From: Halodesulfovibrio aestuarii
GTDB lineage: Bacteria; Desulfobacterota; Desulfovibrionia; Desulfovibrionales; Desulfovibrionaceae
Direction: 5' to 3' (one strand)
Length of the DNA: 64,000 nt
Assembly: GCF_050571805.1 (NCBI RefSeq)
Contig: NZ_CP192219.1
Below are positions 19,658 to 27,899 of the stretch, piece after piece. A model generated the notes under the pieces. It made no database searches. It was not told the DNA's origin and saw only the letters and a program-made list of their open reading frames with translations. Made by a program: the position numbers and the translations under genes. Numbering within the stretch: position 1 is the stretch's first letter; each line of letters opens with the position of its first letter.

Positions 19658-21952
19658 ATGTTGAGCCTGACAGAGGATGATATAAATCAACAAACTGCCA
19701 TATGGAAACGACCATCAAGTTTCTTCTTAGGGCTATGCACACTGCTGTGCATAGTTTTTTTTGCCGATTCAATATGGGCTACTGAAAATTCGGGAAATAT
19801 AGCGAATGCTCCAAAAGGGTATACTCTTTCCATTGGTGAACACTTTATTAATACTAAAGATGGTGTAGTTAAAGGTGAACGAGGGTCAGTGCCCACGCCC
19901 AGTGTTGGAGTTAATGCTTCTACGTCCGGAGAAAACGCAATCATAGAAAACTATGGAATGATTTCTGCTCAAAATGATCTTCAGGCTATCGGAGTTCGCC
20001 TTAACGACGGTACGTTAAAAAACTATGGGACAATCAAAGCTATTAGTTACCCTGGGAGTAATTTATTGGGCCCCGTGGGCATTGATAGCAAACACGCAAC
20101 TATATATAACTATGGAACAATTGAACAACCCGACGCTGCCCTTGTAGTTATGGGCATACGTCTCGACAATGCAGTTCTGCATAACCGTGGTAAAATTCTT
20201 ACACCACAAGCTATCGAAGTTATCGGAAATTCCAAGGTTTATCTGGAAGCTGGAACAGACATTATTAGGGCTGGGCTGGTTGTAGCTGACACTTTAGGGC
20301 AAGCAGAGCTCTATCTGGACGGTTCTGGCACTATAAACTTCTCCATGGCAGGCAACTGGAAGTCTCTCCAAAAAACCGGAACCGGTGTATGGGTAATGGA
20401 TATGCATCTCAACGACGCTATCCCCACAACCTTCGGTTCACTTACCATAAGTCAAGGAACACTGGCATTAGGAGACAGCTCGTTTGACAGGAGCATACAA
20501 AAGCTGATCGTAAACTCTGGTGCTACACTTGATCTCGGGACACAAACGTTATTCGCCCCTAACTGCACATTTATGCCAAATTCAACTATCGAGGTTAGCC
20601 TCCCTCTGAAAGGGCATGGAGTGCTGGTTGCGCAAGACGTTACAATGGGTGACAATGTAGTAATACTCCCGACCAATATAGAGTCTGCGGAGGGCATCAC
20701 CTATACACTAATTGAAGGGACTGAAGCATCTTCATATGCTGGTGCAACCCTTTCCAACAAACAAAATAAAATATCCACCTTGTTTTCTTATTATGAACTG
20801 ATCAAGGAAAGTAACAAACTGAGCCTCAAAGTGGACAAAGTATCTGATGAAGAGCTTGCACAGAAAGGCCTTAATGTTACAGATGCTCGTGCCGTTGAAA
20901 GTGCATTTCAAAACGACAGCGTCAGCATGAACAAATTGTCCGGTATGAGCATCGAAAAAGTTAAAGACGCTTTGAAACAAGCGCATGCCGAACCAATGTC
21001 AGAGGTTATCTCAGCTGTCCGCGATGCGGGTTATGCAGCGCAAGGCGTAATCACAAGACGATTGATTACAGCTCGTTCAGCCGCTCTGGCCTCAAATGAA
21101 TCAACTGGGCTTTCATCCGGTAGTGACGAATTAGGCTGGAAAATATGGGGCCAAGGCTTCGGAAGCGTCTCCTCCGAGACTGCTCATAACGACAGCAACG
21201 GCTATGATGCCAACACGACCGGACTTACCTTTGGTGTGGACAAGGCCCTTGTTGAAAACTTCCGCCTCGGTCTTGCATACTCCTATATATATACAGACGT
21301 TGACTCCAAAAGCTCTTCCAACAATAACGAAGTAGATAGCAATCTGCTGACCGTATATTGCGAAACACTTTTTGGCGACGATATGTATCTTGATGCTCAC
21401 ATTTCTTATGGCTTTAATAACTACAAAGCAAAACGGTACATGACAGAACTCGGCCTTCAGGCCAAAGCTGACTTCGATGGCTCTACCTTCAATATAGGTG
21501 GTGAATTCGGCAAGAGTTTCAATTTCACCTCAAATCCCATCACCATTACTCCATATGTTGGCTTAGACTACTCGTACATAAGCATAGACTCATATAAAGA
21601 GTCCGGTGCCGGCTCTTCAAACCTTATTGTGGACGACACCTACAACAACGTTTTCACCAGCACTCTGGGCGCCCGTCTTGGCGGAACCTTTAATTCTTTG
21701 AAACCCGAAATACATGCAGCTTGGGTTCATGATTGGGCACAAGAAGAAATCAGCACTAATGCAGAATTTGCAAACAGCGGTGCAGCGCTCTCCAGCAGTG
21801 CTGTTTCAAATGATCCCGACAAGATCAACCTCGGTCTGGGACTGGGCTGGCAAGTATCAGACGTCGTTACCGTCGACCTCTCCGCAGACTATCTTGGCAG
21901 CGCGCACATGGATAGCTGGGGTGGCACAGTTAAAATGAGTTATGAATTCTAA
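19658..21952 (+). CDS. Autotransporter (type Va secretion), copy 1
   Basis: Self-secreting outer-membrane protein of 764 residues. An extended signal peptide of about 41 residues has a charged, Trp-containing extension before the hydrophobic core and ends SIWA. The passenger (about 42-400) is short and beta-helical, with repeated xNYGxI strands and an autotransporter-associated strand motif (GTGVWVMD, GTLALGD, ATLDLGT). A linker helix (EVISAVRDAGYAAQGVITRR) follows. The C-terminal barrel is about 270 residues, starting WKIWGQGFG and ending with the typical aromatic YEF. The start follows GGAG by about 7 bases. The barrel and linker are nearly identical to the next gene while the passengers differ. 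Passenger function is unknown; adhesion is a guess. Confidence 0.92.
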   Translation: MLSLTEDDINQQTAIWKRPSSFFLGLCTLLCIVFFADSIWATENSGNIANAPKGYTLSIGEHFINTKDGVVKGERGSVPTPSVGVNASTSGENAIIENYGMISAQNDLQAIGVRLNDGTLKNYGTIKAISYPGSNLLGPVGIDSKHATIYNYGTIEQPDAALVVMGIRLDNAVLHNRGKILTPQAIEVIGNSKVYLEAGTDIIRAGLVVADTLGQAELYLDGSGTINFSMAGNWKSLQKTGTGVWVMDMHLNDAIPTTFGSLTISQGTLALGDSSFDRSIQKLIVNSGATLDLGTQTLFAPNCTFMPNSTIEVSLPLKGHGVLVAQDVTMGDNVVILPTNIESAEGITYTLIEGTEASSYAGATLSNKQNKISTLFSYYELIKESNKLSLKVDKVSDEELAQKGLNVTDARAVESAFQNDSVSMNKLSGMSIEKVKDALKQAHAEPMSEVISAVRDAGYAAQGVITRRLITARSAALASNESTGLSSGSDELGWKIWGQGFGSVSSETAHNDSNGYDANTTGLTFGVDKALVENFRLGLAYSYIYTDVDSKSSSNNNEVDSNLLTVYCETLFGDDMYLDAHISYGFNNYKAKRYMTELGLQAKADFDGSTFNIGGEFGKSFNFTSNPITITPYVGLDYSYISIDSYKESGAGSSNLIVDDTYNNVFTSTLGARLGGTFNSLKPEIHAAWVHDWAQEEISTNAEFANSGAALSSSAVSNDPDKINLGLGLGWQVSDVVTVDLSADYLGSAHMDSWGGTVKMSYEF

Positions 21953-21961
21953 ATAAAAAAC

Positions 21962-21999
21962 AAACGGGACGTTTAACGAAAACGTCCCGTTTATTTTTT
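21962..21999 (+). terminator. Terminator of autotransporter copy 1
   Basis: Perfect 13-bp stem AAACGGGACGTTT (21962-21974) with its complement at 21980-21992, then a T-rich tail. The same hairpin follows the second copy. Confidence 0.92.
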
Positions 22000-22105
22000 A
22001 TCGAAGAAATATAAAATACGATTCCTTCGTACCGCTGCTGAAATTAGCGCCAGAATAAAGAATCCTATCTCAAAGGTTAGTAGATTTTTCCAATCTCTTC
22101 CACCA

Positions 22106-22342
22106 CTCCCCCGCTTCTTTCGAAAAAATTTTACAAAAAACTACCTGTGTAGGGGGTTTACCGGACAGACATGAGTCTTTTTATACGCTAAGAGATCAAC
22201 TAGTTCGCAAGGCCCTATCCCAAAAAAAAGAAGCCACTAGCGACGCAAGGGGGGCGTTTTCGCCCCACACGCTCAAAGAACATGACCACGTAACAAAAAA
22301 CGGTGCTACTTCACATCACTGCAATACGAAACGGAGAATACT
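22106..22342 (+). promoter_or_regulatory. Conserved 5' leader of second autotransporter gene
   Basis: Direct repeat of the leader at 19411-19657 with scattered substitutions and small indels. The hairpin GGGGCG-TTTT-CGCCCC (22251-22266) is kept, while the upstream C run of copy 1 is replaced by an A run, so only the downstream hairpin is conserved. It ends with the ribosome site ACGGAG. Confidence 0.6.
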
Positions 22343-24616
22343 ATGTTGCCCCTTAGAGAAAATAGTATAGAGCAACAAACTGTCGCATGGAAACGACCAT
22401 CAAGTTTTATCTTAGGGCTATGCACAATGCTGTGCATAGTTTTTTTTGCCGATTCAATATGGGCTACTGAAAATTCAGGAACTATAGAAAATAATCCAAC
22501 GGGATATAAGCTTTCTACTGGCGAACACTTCATTAATGCTAAAGAAGGTATCGTTAAAGGTGGTCCATACACTGCACCAATTGTTGTAATTGATGCCTCT
22601 ACCTCAGGCAGTGACGCGATCATAGAAAATTACGGTCTGATTCATTCTGAGAATATCCATGGTCTCAAGGCTGTTAACCTCACTGACGGAACACTAAAAA
22701 ACTATGGAACGATAACCGCTAAGGGGTATATGGGCATGCCTACCATATACCCAAATATCGTCTACGTCACAAACGGAACTGTATACAACTACGGCAAAAT
22801 AGAAGAGCTGCCAGAAAGCGCGCCAAGTACAGGAGTAGTGCTTCACGACAGCACTCTGCATAACCAAGGTACTATTAATGTCAGCAGTGCTATCTTTGCT
22901 GCTGGAAATTCCAAAGTTTATCTTGAGACTGGAACAAACATTACAGGAAGTGTTACGACAGACTCTTCCGGACTTGCAGAACTCTACTTAGCCGACTCCG
23001 GCACTGTTAACTTTGAAATCAGCAGCAAATGGAAATTCCTCCAAAAAACCGGAGCTGGGATATGGGTAATCGACAAAGATATCAATGCCAACTTCGGTTC
23101 TGTTTCCATACATCAGGGGACACTGGCCTTAGGAAACGGTTCATTTGGTGACAGCATAAAAAACACGTTGACGCTGCACTCAGGCGCAACTCTTGATCTC
23201 GGTACAAATGAGCTGGAAGCCCCTAACAGCATATTTATGCCAAACTCAACCATCAAGGTTACACTGACCTCGAATGAGCATGGATCACTCATCGGGGATA
23301 ACGTTACAATGGGTGAGAACGTTGTAATACTTCCTACTATAAAAGATACAGTAACCAACGAACTCTATACATTAATCATTGCAAATGAAGCATCATCATA
23401 CGCTGGCGCGACCCTTTCCAACAAAAAGGATAAGATTTCCAGTTTATTTTCTTCCTATGAACTCATCAAAGGAAGTGGCAGCCTTAAGCTGAAGGTTGCA
23501 CCTGTCTCCGATGAATATCTGGTGCAACAAGGCATCAATATTACAGACGCCCATGCCATTAAAACAGCATTCAAAAACGATAACGTCAGCATGGGAAAGC
23601 TAGCCAGTCTGAGCATAGAAAAAGCCAAAAAAGCTCTGAAACAAGCACATGCCGAACCAATGTCGGAGGTCATTTCTGCCGTACGCGATGCTGGCTACGC
23701 AGCTCAAGGCGTAATTACACGACGATTATTTGCGGCCCGCTCTGCATCTCTTGCCTCGAACGAGGCAACTGGACTTTCATCCGGTAGTGAAGAATTAAGC
23801 TGGAAAATATGGGGCCAAGGATTCGGAAGCGTCTCCTCCGAAACTGCTCATAACGACAGCAACGGCTATGATGCCAACACGACCGGACTTACCTTTGGTG
23901 TAGACAAGGCACTTGTTGAAAACTTCCGCCTCGGTCTTGCATACTCCTATATATATACAGACGTTGACTCCAAAAGTTCTTCCAACAATAACGAAGTAGA
24001 TAGCAATCTGCTGACCGTATATTGCGAAAAACTTTTTGGCGACGATATGTATCTTGATGCCCACATTTCTTATGGCTTTAATAACTACAAAGCAAAACGG
24101 TACATGACAGAACTCGGCCTGCAGGCCAAAGCAGACTTCGATGGGTCTACCTTCAATTTAGGTGGTGAATTCGGCAAGAGTTTCAATTTCACCTCAAATC
24201 CCATCACTATCACTCCATATATTGGCTTAGCCTACTCGTACATAAGCATAGACTCATATAAAGAATCCGGTGCCGGCTCTTCAAACCTTATTGTAGACGA
24301 CACCTACAACAACGTTTTCACCAGCACTCTGGGTGCCCGTTTCGGCGCCACCTTTAATGCCTTCAAACCAGAAATGCATGCGGCTTGGGTTCATGATTGG
24401 GCACAAGAGGAAATCAGCACCAATGCAGAATTTGCAAACAGCGGTGCAGCACTCTCAAGCAGTGCTGTTTCTAATGACCCCGACAAAATAAACCTCGGTC
24501 TTGGACTAGGCTGGCAAGTATCAGACGTCGTTACACTTGACCTTACCGCAGACTACCTTGGCAGCGCGCACATGGATAGCTGGGGTGGCACAGTTAAAAT
24601 GAGTTATGAATTCTAA
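22343..24616 (+). CDS. Autotransporter (type Va secretion), copy 2
   Basis: Tandem paralogue of the preceding autotransporter, 757 residues. The extended signal peptide is nearly the same (SSFILGLCTMLCIVFFADS, ending SIWA). The passenger (about 42-395) is clearly related but much more diverged, with the same xNYGxI strands and GAGIWVID/GTLALGN motifs. From the linker (SEVISAVRDAGYAAQG) to the terminal YEF the protein is almost identical to copy 1, including long stretches identical at DNA level. This pattern of variable exported part and constant translocator suggests duplication followed by passenger diversification or barrel gene conversion. The ribosome site is ACGGAG. Confidence 0.92.
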   Translation: MLPLRENSIEQQTVAWKRPSSFILGLCTMLCIVFFADSIWATENSGTIENNPTGYKLSTGEHFINAKEGIVKGGPYTAPIVVIDASTSGSDAIIENYGLIHSENIHGLKAVNLTDGTLKNYGTITAKGYMGMPTIYPNIVYVTNGTVYNYGKIEELPESAPSTGVVLHDSTLHNQGTINVSSAIFAAGNSKVYLETGTNITGSVTTDSSGLAELYLADSGTVNFEISSKWKFLQKTGAGIWVIDKDINANFGSVSIHQGTLALGNGSFGDSIKNTLTLHSGATLDLGTNELEAPNSIFMPNSTIKVTLTSNEHGSLIGDNVTMGENVVILPTIKDTVTNELYTLIIANEASSYAGATLSNKKDKISSLFSSYELIKGSGSLKLKVAPVSDEYLVQQGINITDAHAIKTAFKNDNVSMGKLASLSIEKAKKALKQAHAEPMSEVISAVRDAGYAAQGVITRRLFAARSASLASNEATGLSSGSEELSWKIWGQGFGSVSSETAHNDSNGYDANTTGLTFGVDKALVENFRLGLAYSYIYTDVDSKSSSNNNEVDSNLLTVYCEKLFGDDMYLDAHISYGFNNYKAKRYMTELGLQAKADFDGSTFNLGGEFGKSFNFTSNPITITPYIGLAYSYISIDSYKESGAGSSNLIVDDTYNNVFTSTLGARFGATFNAFKPEMHAAWVHDWAQEEISTNAEFANSGAALSSSAVSNDPDKINLGLGLGWQVSDVVTLDLTADYLGSAHMDSWGGTVKMSYEF

Positions 24617-24624
24617 ATAAAAAA

Positions 24625-24666
24625 ACAAACGGGACGCTTAACGAAAACGTCCCGTTTGTTTTTTTT
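24625..24666 (+). terminator. Terminator of autotransporter copy 2
   Basis: Stem ACAAACGGGACG (24625-24636) pairing with CGTCCCGTTTGT (24648-24659), followed by a run of T. Counterpart of the terminator at 21962. Confidence 0.92.
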
Positions 24667-24691
24667 AGAGAAGAAATATATAAGACATTCC

Positions 24692-25528
24692 ATGTTCTCC
24701 CCATCCTCATTACTGCACCGCCTTCTTGTCACAATCCTTATGTTCAGTGCAGCCGGTTGCGCATTGCATTCTCCAACGGCAACAGAACTAGCAACTGAGA
24801 ACAAATTTATCCGCCATGTCTACACTGCCCCCACCTTCGACATAGTAGCGTACACCCGTTTCGCTCCGAGCGATGACCTTACAGTTTACATAGAAGGCGA
24901 CGGTCGGGCATGGCTCACGCGAACCAGACCATCCTCCGACCCTACGCCCGTACCACCGCTGGCACTTGCTCTAGCCGTAAAAGACCCTACGCCCAACGTT
25001 GTATATCTTGCCCGCCCCTGCCAATATACAGCAGGCACGTCAGGATTTAGAACATGCACAACACGCGACTGGACCTCTGCCCGTATGAGTCCTGACGTTA
25101 TCAATGACATGAACAATGCGTTGACTCAAATCAAAACAGAAAGCGGTGCTCGACGGTTACATTTGGTGGGCTACTCCGGAGGGGGAGGTGTGGCCATATT
25201 ACTTGCAGCACAACGGAAAGATGTCGCTTCAATCCGCACCGTAGCCGGCAATCTTAATATTTCATTATGGACTCGGCTGCATAATATCTCCCCTCTTTCC
25301 GGCTCGCTGCCCCCCGAAAACTATACTCATGCGGTACGTAACATCCCCCAGACACATTACGTGGGTGCAGAAGACTCAAACATTCCAGTAGAAATTGCCA
25401 AATCTTTTATCAAAAGATCCTCTGGAGCCCACATTGCTGTAAACGTCATTTCTGGCTGCTCTCACTCCAAAGGCTGGGAAGAGAAATGGCCATATCTATT
25501 ACACGCCTATCATCAAAACGTCCCCTAA
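24692..25528 (+). CDS. Lipoprotein alpha/beta hydrolase
   Basis: Predicted outer- or inner-membrane-anchored esterase/lipase-like protein of 278 residues. The N-terminus is a lipoprotein signal with the lipobox ending SAAGC (Cys23). An alpha/beta-hydrolase core follows: an early loop VYIEGDGRAW, the nucleophile elbow GYSGGGG at about residue 160, and a late acid/His region (HYVGAEDSNIP, then a His near SGCSHSKGW). A longer frame opens with TTG at 24656 inside the terminator; the ATG chosen leaves a normal signal peptide, though its ribosome site is weak. Substrate unknown. It stands alone after the autotransporter terminator. Confidence 0.8.
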   Translation: MFSPSSLLHRLLVTILMFSAAGCALHSPTATELATENKFIRHVYTAPTFDIVAYTRFAPSDDLTVYIEGDGRAWLTRTRPSSDPTPVPPLALALAVKDPTPNVVYLARPCQYTAGTSGFRTCTTRDWTSARMSPDVINDMNNALTQIKTESGARRLHLVGYSGGGGVAILLAAQRKDVASIRTVAGNLNISLWTRLHNISPLSGSLPPENYTHAVRNIPQTHYVGAEDSNIPVEIAKSFIKRSSGAHIAVNVISGCSHSKGWEEKWPYLLHAYHQNVP

Positions 25529-25738
25529 TATGCTTTTTATAGATGAAGGCAGTATCGCTTTTCATCCCCTATTCCAGCGGTTGCACCTACAGTAATTACA
25601 CGATATGACGTGCATGACGAGAGCGCTGTGAAAACATTTTGCAGTGCCACTTCAAGTCAGTTTCTCTATGAAGAAGAAACTAAAAAAGTACTCTTTGATT
25701 TTATTTTATATATATTGGCAACGAGATGGAGACTCTCG

Positions 25739-26443
25739 ATGAACAACTCCGCATTGGTGATTTTTTCAGGTGGTCAGGATTCTACGACATGTCTTGCCTG
25801 GGCTCTTGAACGGTTTGACAGCGTAGCGACCATTGGATTTTCTTACGGGCAACGGCATAGTATCGAAATGGACTGCCGTAAAAATGTGTTGTCCGAGATC
25901 CGTGATATCAGAAAGAACTGGGGACAGCGCCTGACGCATGATGAAGTGCTGGAAATCAGTCTCTTCAATGAAATTGGCGGAACAGCGCTTACTGAAGAAG
26001 TCGAAATTCAGATGGGTGAAAACGGACTGCCAACTACGTTTGTTCCCGGCCGAAACCTTGTCTTTCTTACCGCGGCATCAGCCTATGCTTACCGGCAGGG
26101 AATTCGCCACATTATCATGGGGGTTTGTGAAACAGATTTTTCCGGCTATCCGGATTGCCGTGATGACACTATAAAAGCCATGCAGGTTGCTTTAAACCTA
26201 GGCATGGAGTCCCGCTTTGTCATTCATACCCCGCTGATGTGGATAGACAAAGCTGCCACATGGACAATGGCAGACGAGCTGGGCGGAAAACCTTTTGTTA
26301 ATCTTGTGCGGGAGCATACCCATACTTGTTATTTAGGCGATAGAACTGAATTACATGCATGGGGATACGGCTGCGGAACCTGCCCTGCGTGTGAATTGCG
26401 TGCAAAAGGATGGGAACAGTTCGAAAAAGGAAAGCAAAAGTAA
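25739..26443 (+). CDS. queC: 7-cyano-7-deazaguanine synthase QueC
   Basis: Converts 7-carboxy-7-deazaguanine to preQ0 with ATP and ammonia, third step of the queuosine precursor pathway. The 234-residue product has the PP-loop SGGQDSTT at residues 10-17 and the C-terminal zinc cluster (TCYLGD, then YGCGTCPACELR). The start is the ATG 8 bases after GGAG; an in-frame ATG at 25610 would add an unrelated N-terminal tail. The stop overlaps the queE start (TAATG). The 210 bases upstream were checked for a preQ1 riboswitch and none was convincing. Confidence 0.97.
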   Translation: MNNSALVIFSGGQDSTTCLAWALERFDSVATIGFSYGQRHSIEMDCRKNVLSEIRDIRKNWGQRLTHDEVLEISLFNEIGGTALTEEVEIQMGENGLPTTFVPGRNLVFLTAASAYAYRQGIRHIIMGVCETDFSGYPDCRDDTIKAMQVALNLGMESRFVIHTPLMWIDKAATWTMADELGGKPFVNLVREHTHTCYLGDRTELHAWGYGCGTCPACELRAKGWEQFEKGKQK

Positions 26444-27081
26444 TGTCTTTTAAGGTTACCGAAATTTTCTATACTCTGCAGGGAGAAGGTTTCCATGCTG
26501 GAAGAGCTGCCGTATTCTGTCGCTTTTCCGGGTGCAATCTCTGGACGGGACGGGAAGAAGACCGGAAACATGCCGCATGTAAATTCTGTGACACAAATTT
26601 TGTACAGCTTGCTGAATCAGGCGGAACATTTGCCAGCGCTTCAGAGCTTGCCTCAAAAATTATAAATACATTCCCAAATATTCAACACACCAAATATACT
26701 CCTTATGTTGTTTTTACGGGTGGAGAACCTGCGCTACAGGTAACTTCCGAACTGCTCAACCTGTTGAAGGAACGAAAAGTTGAGATTGGCATAGAAACTA
26801 ACGGCACACTCCCTTTACCGGAAGGAATCGATTGGATTACTGTAAGCCCCAAAGCCGGCACCCAGTTAAGTGTAACTTCAGGTAGTGAGCTTAAGTTGGT
26901 ATGGCCGCAAGAAAATGTTTCCCTTGCTGATTTTCAGAATCTTGATTTTGAGCATTTTTATCTCCAGCCTAAAGATAGCCTGCAACGCTCAGCTGCGACA
27001 CAGTTAGCCGTTGAGGCATGCCGTGAAAACCCTGTCTGGAAACTGAGTTTACAGACGCATAAATATATTGGAATTCCATAG
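26443..27081 (+). CDS. queE: 7-carboxy-7-deazaguanine synthase QueE
   Basis: Radical SAM enzyme of 212 residues that contracts carboxytetrahydropterin to 7-carboxy-7-deazaguanine. The cluster-binding Cys residues are in CRFSGCNLWTG and, after an insertion, CKFCDTNF: the spaced C-x(3)-C...C-x(2)-C type found in a subset of QueE proteins. A glycine-rich SAM motif FTGGEPALQ is present. Translation starts on the ATG of the TAATG overlap with queC. A longer frame from 26410 would lie wholly inside queC. Confidence 0.96.
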   Translation: MSFKVTEIFYTLQGEGFHAGRAAVFCRFSGCNLWTGREEDRKHAACKFCDTNFVQLAESGGTFASASELASKIINTFPNIQHTKYTPYVVFTGGEPALQVTSELLNLLKERKVEIGIETNGTLPLPEGIDWITVSPKAGTQLSVTSGSELKLVWPQENVSLADFQNLDFEHFYLQPKDSLQRSAATQLAVEACRENPVWKLSLQTHKYIGIP

Positions 27082-27090
27082 GAGAGAGCC

Positions 27091-27447
27091 ATGGAAATTT
27101 ACGTTTCCTTAAGCTTTGACGCAGCCCACCGTTTGCCGAATGTGCCCGAGGGACACAAATGCGGCAATTTGCATGGGCATACGTTCGTTACAGAAATATA
27201 CGTCTCAGGTACCGTTGATAAAACCTCTGGCTGGGTGATCGACTTCAACGACATTAAGGCCGCGGCCAAGCCGGTAATTGACCAACTTGACCATAATTAC
27301 CTCAATGACATTGAAGGACTGCAAAATCCGACCAGCGAGAATATTGCCGTGTGGGTGTGGAATAAATTGAAGCCAACCCTGCCGGGCCTTTCCAAGATTG
27401 TTGTAAAAGAAAGCCCTACTTCCGCTGCCATATACACTGGTTTATAG
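27091..27447 (+). CDS. queD: 6-carboxy-5,6,7,8-tetrahydropterin synthase QueD
   Basis: PTPS-family enzyme that makes 6-carboxytetrahydropterin from dihydroneopterin triphosphate, the first dedicated step of the pathway. 118 residues with zinc ligands H13 (DAAHRL), H28 and H30 (NLHGHTF), catalytic Cys24 and a Glu in VVKESPTS. The ribosome site AGGAGAG lies just before the ATG, nine bases after queE. QueC, QueE and QueD in one operon complete the route from dihydroneopterin triphosphate to preQ0. Confidence 0.96.
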   Translation: MEIYVSLSFDAAHRLPNVPEGHKCGNLHGHTFVTEIYVSGTVDKTSGWVIDFNDIKAAAKPVIDQLDHNYLNDIEGLQNPTSENIAVWVWNKLKPTLPGLSKIVVKESPTSAAIYTGL

Positions 27448-27655
27448 CCTCCCCCCCCCCCTCTACTCTGTAGTGTATTTTCTTCACCTTCTAGTCTTAT
27501 TCTGCATTGTTAAAATCCCCCCCCACCACCAGTTCATATTTCCTCCGCTGCTCTCGCGTAACAAGGAAAAGAAGTGCTGCTACCATTTGCCCCTCACCAT
27601 TCCAGTAAGTTTTTTTCATACCAACAAGTACTAACTTCTCACGAAATTATTACAC
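27448..27655. other. Non-coding stretch with poly-C tracts
   Basis: Region after queD. It holds a run of 11 C at 27451-27461 and a run of 8 C at 27517-27524. No supported gene. Confidence 0.5.
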
Positions 27656-27693
27656 AAAAATGCTCCCTCGACAGACGGTTAAGGGGGCATTTT
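27656..27693 (+). terminator. Probable terminator of the que operon
   Basis: Arms AAAATGCTCCCT and AGGGGGCATTTT (one G-T pair) around a 13-base loop. The T tail is short. It lies about 210 bases after queD, just before the efflux promoter. Confidence 0.65.
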
Positions 27694-27802
27694 CAGTCTC
27701 AATGTCATCCTATTCAACTAGCTGGTTCACTTTTTATACGACTTTTATCTTACACCTCATAACTATTAAATATCCATTTCCATAAAATTGATATTTCATT
27801 CC

Positions 27803-27831
27803 TTGACCAACAGCATTGCTGATTGTATCAG
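27803..27831 (+). promoter_or_regulatory. Sigma-70 type promoter of the RND efflux operon
   Basis: TTGACC (-35) and TATCAG (-10) with a 17-base spacer, about 70 bases before the adaptor start codon. Transcription should begin near 27838, just before the palindromic operator. Confidence 0.6.
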
Positions 27832-27851
27832 TACTGACTACCAACCTATTA

Positions 27852-27865
27852 ATTAGCATGCTAAT
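27852..27865 (+). promoter_or_regulatory. SlyA/MarR-type operator
   Basis: Perfect 14-base palindrome ATTAGCATGCTAAT placed about 20 bases after the predicted -10. The core TTAGCATGCTAA differs by one base from the published SlyA consensus TTAGCAAGCTAA. A SlyA-like regulator is encoded at the end of this gene set, so local repression of the pump is likely. Confidence 0.7.
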
Positions 27866-27899
27866 GATTTTATATATCCCATTAGGAGGGATTTCCAGA

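Noticed and set aside
25529..25738. preQ1 riboswitch before queC
   Set aside because: A segment GGTTGCACCTAC is suggestive, but no pseudoknot pairing or A-rich tail in the correct order was found.
27574..27762. Open frame between queD and the efflux operon
   Set aside because: It runs through the terminator hairpin, lacks a ribosome site and has no protein-like pattern.
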